Positions 18,942-26,755 of a DNA stretch of 64,000 nt are shown here, piece after piece. The DNA is taken from NCBI GenBank assembly GCA_037479115.1, contig JBBFLK010000007.1, positions 1 through 64,000 on the forward strand, in the 5' to 3' direction. Numbering within the stretch: the first letter of the stretch is position 1; every line of letters starts with the position of its first letter. The translations under genes and the position numbers were made by a program. This DNA comes from Anaerohalosphaeraceae bacterium. Its GTDB lineage: Bacteria; Planctomycetota; Phycisphaerae; Sedimentisphaerales; Anaerohalosphaeraceae. The notes under the pieces are model-generated. The model saw nothing but the letters and a program-made list of their open reading frames with translations, made no database searches and had not been told where the DNA came from.

Positions 18942-19754
18942 CTACTCTTCTTTCTCTTTCTTTCTGAAGAGTCCCTGGACAGCTTCCCCGACTCCTTTTC
19001 CGAGGTCTTTGCCTTCTTTGAGCAGCGTTTGTCCGGTCTCAAGGACCTGTCTTCCGGTTTCTTTGAGTGCATCATTGAGCGGGTTGAGCAAGTCGGTCGG
19101 AAGGAGGTCTTTGCCCTGTTGGGCGATACCGGCGGCGATGGCGGTCAGGACCTTAGCGGTCAACTCTCCGACATTTACTTTCCCGTCCTTGCCTACATCC
19201 GTCATGTGAATCGGAGCCAGTTTGAGCGTAATCGTATCGGCCTTGCCGGGCACCGGAAGCAGTTTGACCTTGACAGAAACCTCCTCCAGCAGAAGGTCCT
19301 TGATGAGCAGATTTTTGCCGGCTTGCTTTTCCTCCGGTTTGGATTCGGTTTTCGGCAGGTTATTCAGGATTTGCTGAAGATTGTTTGTCAGGCCCTTCTG
19401 CTCAATGACCACCTCGACCTTTTGGAGATGGATTTGTTCAATCTGAACCGTGTCGCTGAACAGACTGCCGGTATTCAGACGAATGTGCCCAAACCCCATC
19501 GTCAACAGATGCGGATGTTCGTATCCGTCGGGGTTGCTGATTTGCAGGGCCGCCATTTCCAGTTTTCCCTGCCAGGGCGCCAGCGAGACAGACTGCACAG
19601 TGACCGGCACCTTCAGAACAGCCGAGCCGGCTGTCTGAACAGCGGCCTTCAGAGCCATCCCTCCGAACATCTTCAAAAGAAGCGAAAGCACGGCGACCAG
19701 GGCAATCAGTACCAGCAGGACGGTCCAAATCAGATTTTTCTTTTTTTCAGCCAT
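18942..19754 (-). CDS. AsmA-like membrane-anchored protein
   Basis: 270 residues with one N-terminal transmembrane helix (about 9-30, LIWTVLLVLIALVAVLSLLL) and an exported body with VPVTVQSVSLAPWQGKLEMAALQISNPDGY and a run of amphipathic strands, the pattern of AsmA/DUF748 outer-membrane-biogenesis proteins. It is much shorter than classical AsmA and ends in a Lys/Glu-rich amphipathic region. Lies between the transglutaminase/TPR gene and mnmA. A role in envelope lipid transport is only an inference from fold likeness and the nearby lipid A genes. Confidence 0.6.
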   Translation of the reverse strand: MAEKKKNLIWTVLLVLIALVAVLSLLLKMFGGMALKAAVQTAGSAVLKVPVTVQSVSLAPWQGKLEMAALQISNPDGYEHPHLLTMGFGHIRLNTGSLFSDTVQIEQIHLQKVEVVIEQKGLTNNLQQILNNLPKTESKPEEKQAGKNLLIKDLLLEEVSVKVKLLPVPGKADTITLKLAPIHMTDVGKDGKVNVGELTAKVLTAIAAGIAQQGKDLLPTDLLNPLNDALKETGRQVLETGQTLLKEGKDLGKGVGEAVQGLFRKKEKEE

Positions 19755-19763
19755 ACGTTCTCC

Positions 19764-21446
19764 TTATTTTAAGAGTTCCTCCTCGACATTCCAGCCGAGC
19801 GAGCGGGCAATCTGAGCGTGTTTCCGGGAGGCGGGTTTGTTGTTGAGATAATAGTAGCAGACAGCCAGACCGTGGTGCGCCGCGGCGTAGTTGGGATCGA
19901 GCTGAACGGCCTGCTGATAACTCGAAAGGGCTTTTTCGTATTTTTTCTGCCGCAGAAAGGCCACAGCCAGATTGTAATAAAGGCCCGGGGCGGGATTGAT
20001 TTGAACGGCTTTCTGATAGGCGGCAACGGCTTCGTCGATTTGGCCGGCATCCAGCAGGGTGTTGCCGAGATTCTGAAGAGCCGCCGTATTTTGCGGGTCG
20101 CGGGCCAGGACCTGCCGATAGGCCTGGGCGGCCTGGTCATAGCGTTTTTCCTTGTAATAAGCGTCGGCCAGTCCAAACCAGGCATAAAGCGTCAGGGCAT
20201 CTTCTTTTTGGACAGCGGCGGTAAACTCTTCAATCGCCCAATCCGTTCGGTTCATTTCCAGATAGACATTGCCCAGTTCGATGCGTGCCGCTGTCAGGGT
20301 GGGATTATAGTACAGGGCTTTGGCGAGCATTTCCTGTGCGGCGGGAAGATTTTTTAATTCAAAATGCAGCCGCCCGAGAGCCAAATAATTTTCCGCTTCC
20401 TGCGGGGCTGTCCCGACAGCGATACGCAAATGCTCGAAGGCCTTCTCAGTTAATCCCTGTCGGCGATAAACATGGGCCAGATTGCGATGGGCATCCGTCA
20501 GCGAGGGGTCAAAATCCAGAGCTTTCAGATAACACTGAGCCGCCTGCGGAAGGTCATTTTGCTGAAGATAGGCGTTTCCGAGATTGTTCAGCGTCTTAGA
20601 GTCGTCCGGAAGGAATCTCAGGGCCTGCCGATATTCCTGAATTGCCTGTTCGATTTGGCCTTTCTGCAGGTAGATATTTCCGAGATTGGTGCGGGCTTCG
20701 GCCAGGGTCGGATTGATTTGAACCGCCCGGGCTAATTCGATAAAGGCCTGCTCAATTTGGCCGACCGTTTTGTAGCTGTTGCCCAGATTGTTAAAGAAGC
20801 AGCCGAGGGTCTGCCGCTTGTCGAGGTTGACCATATAAAGAGGGTGCCCGGCCGGCGGCTTGAAGGTATCTCGGTAATATGCATCGTCTGCTGTGCCGCC
20901 GCCGGCGGTTGTTTCGATATTGAGACGGATTTTGCCGTCGTCATACCGGACAAAAAAATGGCCGGGTACAACGACTCCGTAAAGCGGCAGACCAAGACGT
21001 TCTCCGACAGCCAGATATAAAACCGACAGACTGAGGCAATAGCCGCGTTTTTGGTCAAGCACCGTATGGAGGAATAAATCGTCAGGATTGTCGGCGGTTT
21101 TTACGCTTTGAAACCGCTGTTCTTCAAACAAATATCGGTTGATTTCCGCCACGGCCCGGGCGTCGAGCGGGATTTTCTTTTCATCAAGCCGCCGCCGGAT
21201 TTCTTCAGCCATCGAATCGATTTTTCTGCGGTAGGTGTGGAGGGTTTTGTTGGTTCCCCAGTTCCGGGAGATTATCAGGGCGGCGGTTCCGAGGTCAATC
21301 TGGTCCGCCGGCAGCCGCAGGACCCCCTCGACCGTGTGAACCCGCAGCCCCTGAAGCTGCGAATTGGCCAACTCCGCCGATGCGGTTGGGCAGTACACCC
21401 CCGGGAAAACCAGCGCGACTGTGAGAAGCCAGGCCGTTTTATTCAT
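19764..21446 (-). CDS. Exported transglutaminase-like (SirB1-type) protein with TPR array
   Basis: 560 residues. Signal peptide (AWLLTVALVFPGVYCPTASA). Residues about 60-200 resemble the SirB1/transglutaminase-like fold, with a Cys-His-Asp set in GYCLSLSVLYLAVGERLGLPLYG (Cys), VVPGHFFVRYDDG (His, Asp). Residues about 210-550 are TPR units in tandem (repeated N-LGNxYxxxGQ-xxA). Probably a periplasmic scaffold or peptidase-like protein; many relatives have lost catalysis and the substrate is unknown. Its start overlaps the YggU-like gene by eight bases. Confidence 0.75.
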   Translation of the reverse strand: MNKTAWLLTVALVFPGVYCPTASAELANSQLQGLRVHTVEGVLRLPADQIDLGTAALIISRNWGTNKTLHTYRRKIDSMAEEIRRRLDEKKIPLDARAVAEINRYLFEEQRFQSVKTADNPDDLFLHTVLDQKRGYCLSLSVLYLAVGERLGLPLYGVVVPGHFFVRYDDGKIRLNIETTAGGGTADDAYYRDTFKPPAGHPLYMVNLDKRQTLGCFFNNLGNSYKTVGQIEQAFIELARAVQINPTLAEARTNLGNIYLQKGQIEQAIQEYRQALRFLPDDSKTLNNLGNAYLQQNDLPQAAQCYLKALDFDPSLTDAHRNLAHVYRRQGLTEKAFEHLRIAVGTAPQEAENYLALGRLHFELKNLPAAQEMLAKALYYNPTLTAARIELGNVYLEMNRTDWAIEEFTAAVQKEDALTLYAWFGLADAYYKEKRYDQAAQAYRQVLARDPQNTAALQNLGNTLLDAGQIDEAVAAYQKAVQINPAPGLYYNLAVAFLRQKKYEKALSSYQQAVQLDPNYAAAHHGLAVCYYYLNNKPASRKHAQIARSLGWNVEEELLK

Positions 21447-21756
21447 AGGTCTGATTATCCTCTTTCAGGGTCCGAAGAATCTGTTCAGGAGTTATCCGGT
21501 CTATCCGGAGGATTTTGACCGGGGATGCCGCACCGGCGGCAATTGTAATCTGATTTTTTCGAATCCCAAGAACCCCGCTGAGAAACTCCAGCAGCATCCG
21601 GTTGGCTTTTCCGTCTTCCGGCGGGGCGGCAATTTTGACCTTCAGAGCCCCCCCGAGGGTGCCTGCAATCGAAGTGCGGCTGCTCCCGGGGACCGCTTTT
21701 ACGGCGAACTGAACACCCGTATCGGTTTTCTCTATCTTCAGCGAGGAGGGATTCAT
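21439..21756 (-). CDS. YggU/DUF167 family protein
   Basis: 105 residues matching DUF167: VQFAVKAVPGSSRTSIAG near the start, LKVKIAAPPEDGKANRMLLEFLSGVLGIRKNQITIAAGAASPVKIL. The family is widespread and of unknown function. Overlaps the upstream 99-residue gene by four bases (ATGA) and the downstream TPR gene by eight, so it is part of the same operon. Confidence 0.85.
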   Translation of the reverse strand: MNPSSLKIEKTDTGVQFAVKAVPGSSRTSIAGTLGGALKVKIAAPPEDGKANRMLLEFLSGVLGIRKNQITIAAGAASPVKILRIDRITPEQILRTLKEDNQTYE

Positions 21757-22052
21757 GGATTTTCACGGTATTTTTTGCCGATGGAAAACTGAATATACCG
21801 TTCAATCTGGTCGGCCAGAACATTCAGCGTACTGCAGTCAAAATCCATATATTGGTCCTGGAGCCATTGGCCGTTCAGCATTTTTTTGAAAAACTTGACC
21901 CGGATGAAGGTTTTTTCGTTTTCCGGAGAGCCCATCGGGCGTTTTTTCTGCTCCCACATTTCGACTTTCCATTCGTCGCTTACCAGAACCAGACAGGAAC
22001 CGGTGTGAACAGCGGTCGGGAAAAAATCATAAAGCGCGTTTAAAATATCCAT
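21753..22052 (-). CDS. Unknown 99-residue protein
   Basis: Starts MDILNALYDFFPTAVHTGSC and has a mixed alpha/beta look with a charged centre; no signal peptide, membrane helix or metal motif. I do not recognise the family. The four-base overlap with the DUF167 gene and even codon use support that it is a real gene of the operon. The ribosome site is weak. It lies 69 bases after pyrD. Confidence 0.65.
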   Translation of the reverse strand: MDILNALYDFFPTAVHTGSCLVLVSDEWKVEMWEQKKRPMGSPENEKTFIRVKFFKKMLNGQWLQDQYMDFDCSTLNVLADQIERYIQFSIGKKYRENP

Positions 22053-22121
22053 ACGTTAATCGGTCCGCAAATCCCTGATACCTATCGCCTGCAAAGCAGC
22101 CATTATAGCGATGAAGCCGGT

Positions 22122-23057
22122 TTACCGCAAGGCGCCGGTCAGGTCGGCAATGTGAGAAATGCGATGGGCTCTGCAGTAGGTTTCAAGTCCCTGACGGATA
22201 CGGACGGCCGCATCGGGCTGGATAAAGGTGGCGGTTCCTACGGCGACAGCCGATGCACCGGCCAAAAGGAACTCGACGGCATCGGAGGCCGTTCGGATTC
22301 CGCCCATTCCGAGAAGAGGAATGCCGGCGGGGCGGGCGGCTTCCGTATAGACCTTGTGAACCAGGTAGACGGCGATCGGTTTGACGGCCGGACCGCTCAA
22401 ACCGCCGGTTCGGTTGGCCAGGACCGGTTTTCTCGTTTCGATATCAATCACCATCGCTGTAAAGGTATTCACCAGACTTAAGGCGTCCGCTCCGCCCTGT
22501 ATAGCGGCCCGGGCCGCAGCGGAAATATCCGTAACGGTGGGGGTCAGTTTGACCATCAGGGGTTTGACGCCGGCAGCCTTTTTGGCCTGACGGGTGATTT
22601 CTTCAATCAGCTTCGGGTCGGTGCCGAAGGTAATCCCGCCTTGTTTGACATTCGGGCAGCTGATGTTCAGTTCGAAACCATCAACGGCTTCCAGAGGGGC
22701 CAGCCGCTCAATCACGGCAAGGTATTCTTCCACCGTTCGGCCTGCTACATTGACAAAAACAGCGGTCGGAAGGGACGCAAGAAGCGGGATTTTTTCCCGA
22801 ATAAAGGCCTCCAGTCCGATATTGGCCAGACCGATGGCATTCAGCATCCCGGAATCGGTTTCTACGATTCTTGGGGTTGGGTTGCCCGGGCGGGGATGCA
22901 GCGTAATGCTTTTGGTGACCAGGCCGCCGAGGCTTTTCAGGTCGAAAAAGTCTGCCAGCTCATCGGCATAGCCGCAGGTGCCGGAAGCCAGAAAAATCGG
23001 ATTGGCCAATCGGAGACCGGCAAAATTTGTCGACATATTCGGGCAATTATCCGTCAT
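22122..23057 (-). CDS. pyrD: Dihydroorotate dehydrogenase, class 1B catalytic subunit
   Basis: 311 residues, FMN TIM barrel. ASGTCGYADELADFFDL, NAIGLANIGLEAF, the active-site segment FELNISCPNVKQGG (catalytic Cys as in class 1B), and the phosphate-binding GMGGIRTASDAVEFLLAGASAVAVGTA are present. Makes orotate, with electrons leaving through PyrK to NAD. The ATG overlaps the end of pyrK by four bases. Cytoplasmic, fourth step of UMP synthesis. Confidence 0.95.
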   Translation of the reverse strand: MTDNCPNMSTNFAGLRLANPIFLASGTCGYADELADFFDLKSLGGLVTKSITLHPRPGNPTPRIVETDSGMLNAIGLANIGLEAFIREKIPLLASLPTAVFVNVAGRTVEEYLAVIERLAPLEAVDGFELNISCPNVKQGGITFGTDPKLIEEITRQAKKAAGVKPLMVKLTPTVTDISAAARAAIQGGADALSLVNTFTAMVIDIETRKPVLANRTGGLSGPAVKPIAVYLVHKVYTEAARPAGIPLLGMGGIRTASDAVEFLLAGASAVAVGTATFIQPDAAVRIRQGLETYCRAHRISHIADLTGALR

Positions 23058-24013
23058 TGTCCTTCCCCAAAAATCACAGTGCGGCTGTCAAAGACCGGAC
23101 CATCCTTGCAGCAGAGCTGATAGATTGGACTTTCCGGCTTATCCGTTCGAATCCGAACGGCGCAGCTCTGGCAAAGTCCGATGCCGCAGGCCATCATCCG
23201 CTCCATGCTCACCTGACAAAGAATTCGAGTTCGGAAAGCGATTTCCGCACAAGCTGCCAGCATCGGCTCCGGCCCGCAGGCGTAAATGACGGTTTGTTCA
23301 GGGTTCGGTTTTTGCTTTTCAATCCATTCTTTCAGCAGTTCTGTGACAAATCCTTTGCGTCCGACAGAGCCGTCGTCAGTGGCCAGATGAACCGGGATGT
23401 TCAGCCGCTCAAATTCCTCCACCGTCGCGCCGGTTATGTTGCCGATTTTCAGTTCGAAAGGCATGTAGTCTATGGAACGGGCCCCCGCAAAAGCCGTTAC
23501 GGCCGTATGGGGATAACTTTTTCTCAGGAAAGAGGCCAAATGGAGTATCGGAGGGGCTCCCATTCCGCCCGTTACAAGAAGGGCATTTTTCATTGTTTCT
23601 GGATACCAAAAGCCGTTTCCGAGAGGACCGATCAGAGAAATGCAATCGCCGGGTTTGAGGGAGGTCATGCGGACCGTAGCGGGTCCCAGGACACAGTAGA
23701 TCACCTCGAGGCAAACATAAGTGCCTTGCTCAGAGTAACTTGTAAAGATGTCAGAGAAGCTGAAAGGCCTCCGAAGAAGGATGGTTCTTTCGGCACGGTC
23801 CCGAAGAGTTTCTTCGATGGCTTCCGCCGGCGGCAAAGACAGATGGGACAAATCAAACTGAGCAAATTGTCCAGGCAGAGCCTTTGAAAATAAACGGCTT
23901 CCTTCGGGGTCCAGTTTCAGCAGAAGCTTCCAAAAACGGGGTCGAATCGGCTCGTTGGCTGTCACCAACGCCTGTACGAGTGCTTTGGAGCCGGGCTTGT
24001 GTTCTGATTTCAT
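23054..24013 (-). CDS. pyrK: Dihydroorotate dehydrogenase electron-transfer subunit PyrK
   Basis: 319 residues. FAD-binding barrel with LLRRPFSFSD, an NAD-binding half (ALLVTGGMGAPPILHLASFL), and a C-terminal [2Fe-2S] site with the cysteines in MMACGIGLCQSCAVRI and YQLCCKDGPVFD. Typical PyrK is near 260 residues; the extra length here is mostly an N-terminal segment and a loop between PGQFAQF and RRPFSF. First gene of the minus-strand run, preceded by a promoter and a leader terminator that suggest attenuation. Confidence 0.92.
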   Translation of the reverse strand: MKSEHKPGSKALVQALVTANEPIRPRFWKLLLKLDPEGSRLFSKALPGQFAQFDLSHLSLPPAEAIEETLRDRAERTILLRRPFSFSDIFTSYSEQGTYVCLEVIYCVLGPATVRMTSLKPGDCISLIGPLGNGFWYPETMKNALLVTGGMGAPPILHLASFLRKSYPHTAVTAFAGARSIDYMPFELKIGNITGATVEEFERLNIPVHLATDDGSVGRKGFVTELLKEWIEKQKPNPEQTVIYACGPEPMLAACAEIAFRTRILCQVSMERMMACGIGLCQSCAVRIRTDKPESPIYQLCCKDGPVFDSRTVIFGEGQ

Positions 24014-24047
24014 AAGCGGCTATGATACAACGGCTTAAGATTTTGTC

Positions 24048-24091
24048 AAAAAAAAGCTTCCGGAATATTCATCCACAGATACTCCGGAAGC
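24048..24091 (-). terminator. Leader terminator (candidate attenuator) upstream of pyrK
   Basis: On the minus strand a perfect 9-bp stem, GCTTCCGGA (24091-24083) with TCCGGAAGC (24064-24056), closes an 18-base loop and is followed by eight T (24055-24048). It ends about 35 bases before the pyrK start and lies downstream of a sigma-70 promoter, with no gene between. So it can only act on the pyr transcript leader. The + strand lacks a T run after the stem. Confidence 0.75.
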
Positions 24092-24153
24092 CCGCCACGG
24101 CAAAGAAAACCGCTATTTTCAAACGTTTCCGTTTCGTTTTCGAAACTGTGCTC

Positions 24154-24182
24154 ACTATACCGGGGACCGGCCGGATTGTCAA
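24154..24182 (-). promoter_or_regulatory. Sigma-70 promoter of the pyrK-pyrD operon
   Basis: Read on the minus strand: TTGACA (24182-24177), 17-base spacer, TATAGT (24159-24154). This is near consensus. Predicted start of transcription is near 24147, giving a leader of about 134 bases that holds a hairpin GTTTCG-TTTT-CGAAAC at 24131-24146 and the intrinsic terminator. Confidence 0.8.
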
Positions 24183-24340
24183 TCGCCTAAAAAAAATAAA
24201 TCTTACCATGTAAAAGGATATGTCATATCTGATAACAGATATATTAATGCCTCTTGATACGGGGATTTTTTTCATTTTTTTGTATTCATAATTCCTTTTT
24301 GTTGTTATACTTACTTGGAGAAGAAAGGAGAGGATTTCGA

Positions 24341-24376
24341 ATGGCTGACCAACAAAAAGGGGGTTTGGTGCCGTGA
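24341..24376 (+). CDS. Candidate 11-residue leader peptide overlapping the receiver gene start
   Basis: ATG at 24341 follows AAGAAAGGAGAGG, the best ribosome site in this stretch, and encodes MADQQKGGLVP before a TGA. The TGA overlaps the GTG start of the next gene as GTGA. The layout suggests translational coupling: ribosomes load at this ATG and restart at the GTG, which has no site of its own. It may have no function as a peptide. Confidence 0.4.
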   Translation: MADQQKGGLVP

Positions 24377-24825
24377 GAAAAAAGCCGATTATTTTGGTTG
24401 CAGAAGGGGATGACAATCACTTTGCCTGTTTCCGGAAAAACCTGCAGCGGATGCAGTTTGAGGTCCTCCGCTTTTCGGACGGGCCCGGTCTTCTGGCTGC
24501 CTTAGACCAGTATCAGAATGCCGAAACGGTGCTCAGCAGACCCTGTCTGCTGTTTTTGGACCTCCAGCTTCCGGAAGCAGACAGTTTGGAGGTTCTGGAG
24601 ACCATCAAATCTTCTCCGCTGCTGAAAAAACTTCCTGTTGTCATTCTGCTCGGGGGCGAGGATGAACAGGTCGTGGAAGAGTGCTATCGCCGCGGATGTG
24701 CTTTTTGTCTGAGAAAACCGGTTCTTCCGGACCGCCTGGAAGAGGTTGTCCGGCATGTTTCAGACTTTTTGTCAGTGGTCGAGCTGCCGGAACTGGCGGT
24801 CCTCAACTTGACGGGGGTACAATGA
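24373..24825 (+). CDS. Receiver-only response regulator with atypical switch residue
   Basis: 150 residues, a single CheY-like domain starting at GTG. The acidic pocket is EGDDN, the phosphoacceptor Asp is in LLFLDLQLPEAD, and the conserved Lys is in CLRKPVLP. The Thr/Ser that normally precedes the loop after beta-4 is replaced (VVILLGGEDE instead of the usual T-A/S), so signalling may be altered. It overlaps the next receiver gene by four bases (ATGA). Resembles Rcp1-type receivers that pair with phytochrome-like or hybrid kinases; no output domain is present. Confidence 0.75.
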   Translation: MRKKPIILVAEGDDNHFACFRKNLQRMQFEVLRFSDGPGLLAALDQYQNAETVLSRPCLLFLDLQLPEADSLEVLETIKSSPLLKKLPVVILLGGEDEQVVEECYRRGCAFCLRKPVLPDRLEEVVRHVSDFLSVVELPELAVLNLTGVQ

Positions 24826-25286
24826 TGAACCAGTCGGGACCCATAATTCTTATTGCGGAAGATGATTTCGGGCATTTTGCACTGATTCAGAAAAACCTTC
24901 GCCGCAGCTGTGTTTTAAAGGAGATTATTCATTTCCGCAACGGCGAGGAGCTGCTGGGGTATCTGTTTCATCAGGGGCCAAACCGCCTGGAGAACGAACG
25001 GTATCTGATTCTGATGGACATTCGGCTGCCGGGAAAGAACGGCATTGAGGTTCTCCGAAGCATCAAGGAAGACCCCACGCTGTACGCGATTCCTGTTTTT
25101 ATGCTGACCACGTCCTCCAATCCGGCGGATATTGAGCGGAGTTATGAACTGGGCTGTGCGGCCTATATGAACAAGCCGGGCAGCTACAGCGAATTCGTCA
25201 AGTCGGTGGATTCACTGGGGCGGATGATTTCCCTGTCGGAGTTTGACTGGCCGCCTCTGCGGTACTCCTCCTTTTTGTCTCATTAA
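24822..25286 (+). CDS. Receiver-only response regulator (Rcp1-like)
   Basis: 154 residues from the ATG at 24822, which overlaps the previous stop codon. Canonical receiver: AEDDFGHFALIQKNL, phosphoacceptor Asp in LILMDIRLPGKNG, Thr in VFMLTTSSNPADI, Lys in YMNKPGSYSEF. The long alpha-2/beta-3 segment with GPNRLENERY is typical of Rcp1-like regulators. No output domain. Probably a phosphorelay partner or diffusible phosphate carrier for a kinase coded elsewhere or at 29068-29838. Confidence 0.85.
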   Translation: MMNQSGPIILIAEDDFGHFALIQKNLRRSCVLKEIIHFRNGEELLGYLFHQGPNRLENERYLILMDIRLPGKNGIEVLRSIKEDPTLYAIPVFMLTTSSNPADIERSYELGCAAYMNKPGSYSEFVKSVDSLGRMISLSEFDWPPLRYSSFLSH

Positions 25287-25353
25287 AAACCGGACTTTGC
25301 CGCGGAAAGCGGGCTTGATTTTGCCGTTTTTTTCTGGTAAATACCCATTCCCT

Positions 25354-26748
25354 ATGAAGAAAAAATGGATGACAATCTTTTCGCTGCTGCTGTCGGCTTT
25401 TCCGGTTTTCGGGGCCTCAAAAAAAGAAACTCCGTCCGTATCGGAGCTGATTCGAAGCATCAATCCGGCCAAAGAAAAGATTGCTGTCACGGCCGTGCGG
25501 GCCGATACAGGGCAGCTTCTTTTTTCGCACCAGAGCAAACAGCCCATGATTCCCGCTTCAAATATGAAACTGATTGTCTCGGCGGCGGCCCTTCATTATT
25601 TGGGACCGAACTATGCGTTTGAAACCCGCGTGGGACTGCTGGACGGAAATCTGGTTGTGATCGGGGGCGGAGACCCGCTGTTGGGAGAACCGGGACTGCA
25701 CGGCCCGAAAGCGGATTCCATTTTTGAGCAGATTGCACAGGACCTGCTGGACCGCGAAATAAAGGTTCTGGATGATGTCATTCTGGATGATACGTTTTTT
25801 GACAGCAATCGGGTTCATCCGCAGTGGCCGGCGGACCAGCTGAATCGGTGGTATGCCTGCGAAGTGTCCGGTCTGAATTTTCATCGAAACTGCATCCGGA
25901 TGAACGTCCGAAGGGGAAGCGGCGGGGCGATCATTGATATCGAGCCGTCAACTCAATATGTGAAAATCGTCAATCAGGTGAAACTGGTTTCCTCCGGTTC
26001 CAGTGCGGTCGGCGCCTATCGAAACAGAATCCCCAATGTTCTGACGGTTCGCGGCAATCTCAATCAAAGTGCCGGATTTGATGTGGCCATCGAGAATCCC
26101 GCCGGGTTCTTCGGGACGCTTTTGACCGAAAAACTGGCCCAAAAAGGGATTGAAGTTCGGGGAAAACTGATTCAGAAGTATGTAAAAAACGACCCGGGCA
26201 TTCAGACAATCCGGGTTTTCCGCACACCTCTCTCAGAAGTATTGAATCGGTCGAACAAGGACAGTCTCGGACTGGCGGCGGAGGCACTGGTAAAAACCAT
26301 CTCCGCGGAAAATACCCAGGGGCGAATCAACGGCGAATGGCCTCATGGGCTGCATCTGGTCGGCCGCTATCTGCTTTCGCTGGGCATTCCAGAAGACGAG
26401 TTTGTTCTCAAAGACGGCAGCGGCCTGAGCCGCGACAATCGGCTCAGTTCGAATGCAATCGTCCGCGTTCTGCGGGATATGTCTGCAAAACCCTACCGTC
26501 AGATGTTTGAAAATTCCCTCTCCCAGGGCGGAGTGGACGGCACAGCGGAACGATATTTTCGAGACCCGCCTTATAAAGGGAAAATTGCAGGCAAGACCGG
26601 CTATATCAGCGGAGTCCGCTCGTTCTCCGGCATCTGCCGCACGCCGCAGGGGGATTATCTGTTCAGCATTCTGACGGAGGGGGGCAGCAGTGAAATGCGC
26701 AACAAAATCAATGACATCACCCGGGCGATTTTTGACGGGCGCTGGTAG
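25354..26748 (+). CDS. dacB: D-alanyl-D-alanine carboxypeptidase/endopeptidase, PBP4 (DacB, S13) family
   Basis: 464 residues from the ATG at 25354, with a signal peptide (WMTIFSLLLSAFPVFGA). Active-site motifs of S13 peptidases: SNMK (Ser69, Lys72), SNK in NRSNKDSLGLAAEAL where SxN is expected, and KTG in IAGKTGYISGVRSF. Cleaves D-Ala from peptidoglycan stems or cross-links in the periplasm. SxN is read here as S-N-K, so the third residue differs from the common Asn. Faces the CNNM genes convergently, only seven bases apart. Confidence 0.88.
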   Translation: MKKKWMTIFSLLLSAFPVFGASKKETPSVSELIRSINPAKEKIAVTAVRADTGQLLFSHQSKQPMIPASNMKLIVSAAALHYLGPNYAFETRVGLLDGNLVVIGGGDPLLGEPGLHGPKADSIFEQIAQDLLDREIKVLDDVILDDTFFDSNRVHPQWPADQLNRWYACEVSGLNFHRNCIRMNVRRGSGGAIIDIEPSTQYVKIVNQVKLVSSGSSAVGAYRNRIPNVLTVRGNLNQSAGFDVAIENPAGFFGTLLTEKLAQKGIEVRGKLIQKYVKNDPGIQTIRVFRTPLSEVLNRSNKDSLGLAAEALVKTISAENTQGRINGEWPHGLHLVGRYLLSLGIPEDEFVLKDGSGLSRDNRLSSNAIVRVLRDMSAKPYRQMFENSLSQGGVDGTAERYFRDPPYKGKIAGKTGYISGVRSFSGICRTPQGDYLFSILTEGGSSEMRNKINDITRAIFDGRW

Positions 26749-26755
26749 AGCCGAA

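Larger units (their letters stand above)
24014..24340. other. Non-coding region between pyrK and the receiver genes (327 bases)
   Basis: Contains the pyr promoter and leader terminator on the minus strand, and further right an A/T-rich stretch (24185-24315) with a TATACT at 24306-24311 that may be a -10 element for the rightward genes; no good -35 partner was seen. No credible gene in this stretch. Confidence 0.5.

Noticed and set aside
17663-18967. 434-codon open frame opposite mnmA and the glycosyltransferase
   Set aside because: It is antisense to two genes with clear catalytic motifs; the frame is an effect of codon use on the other strand.
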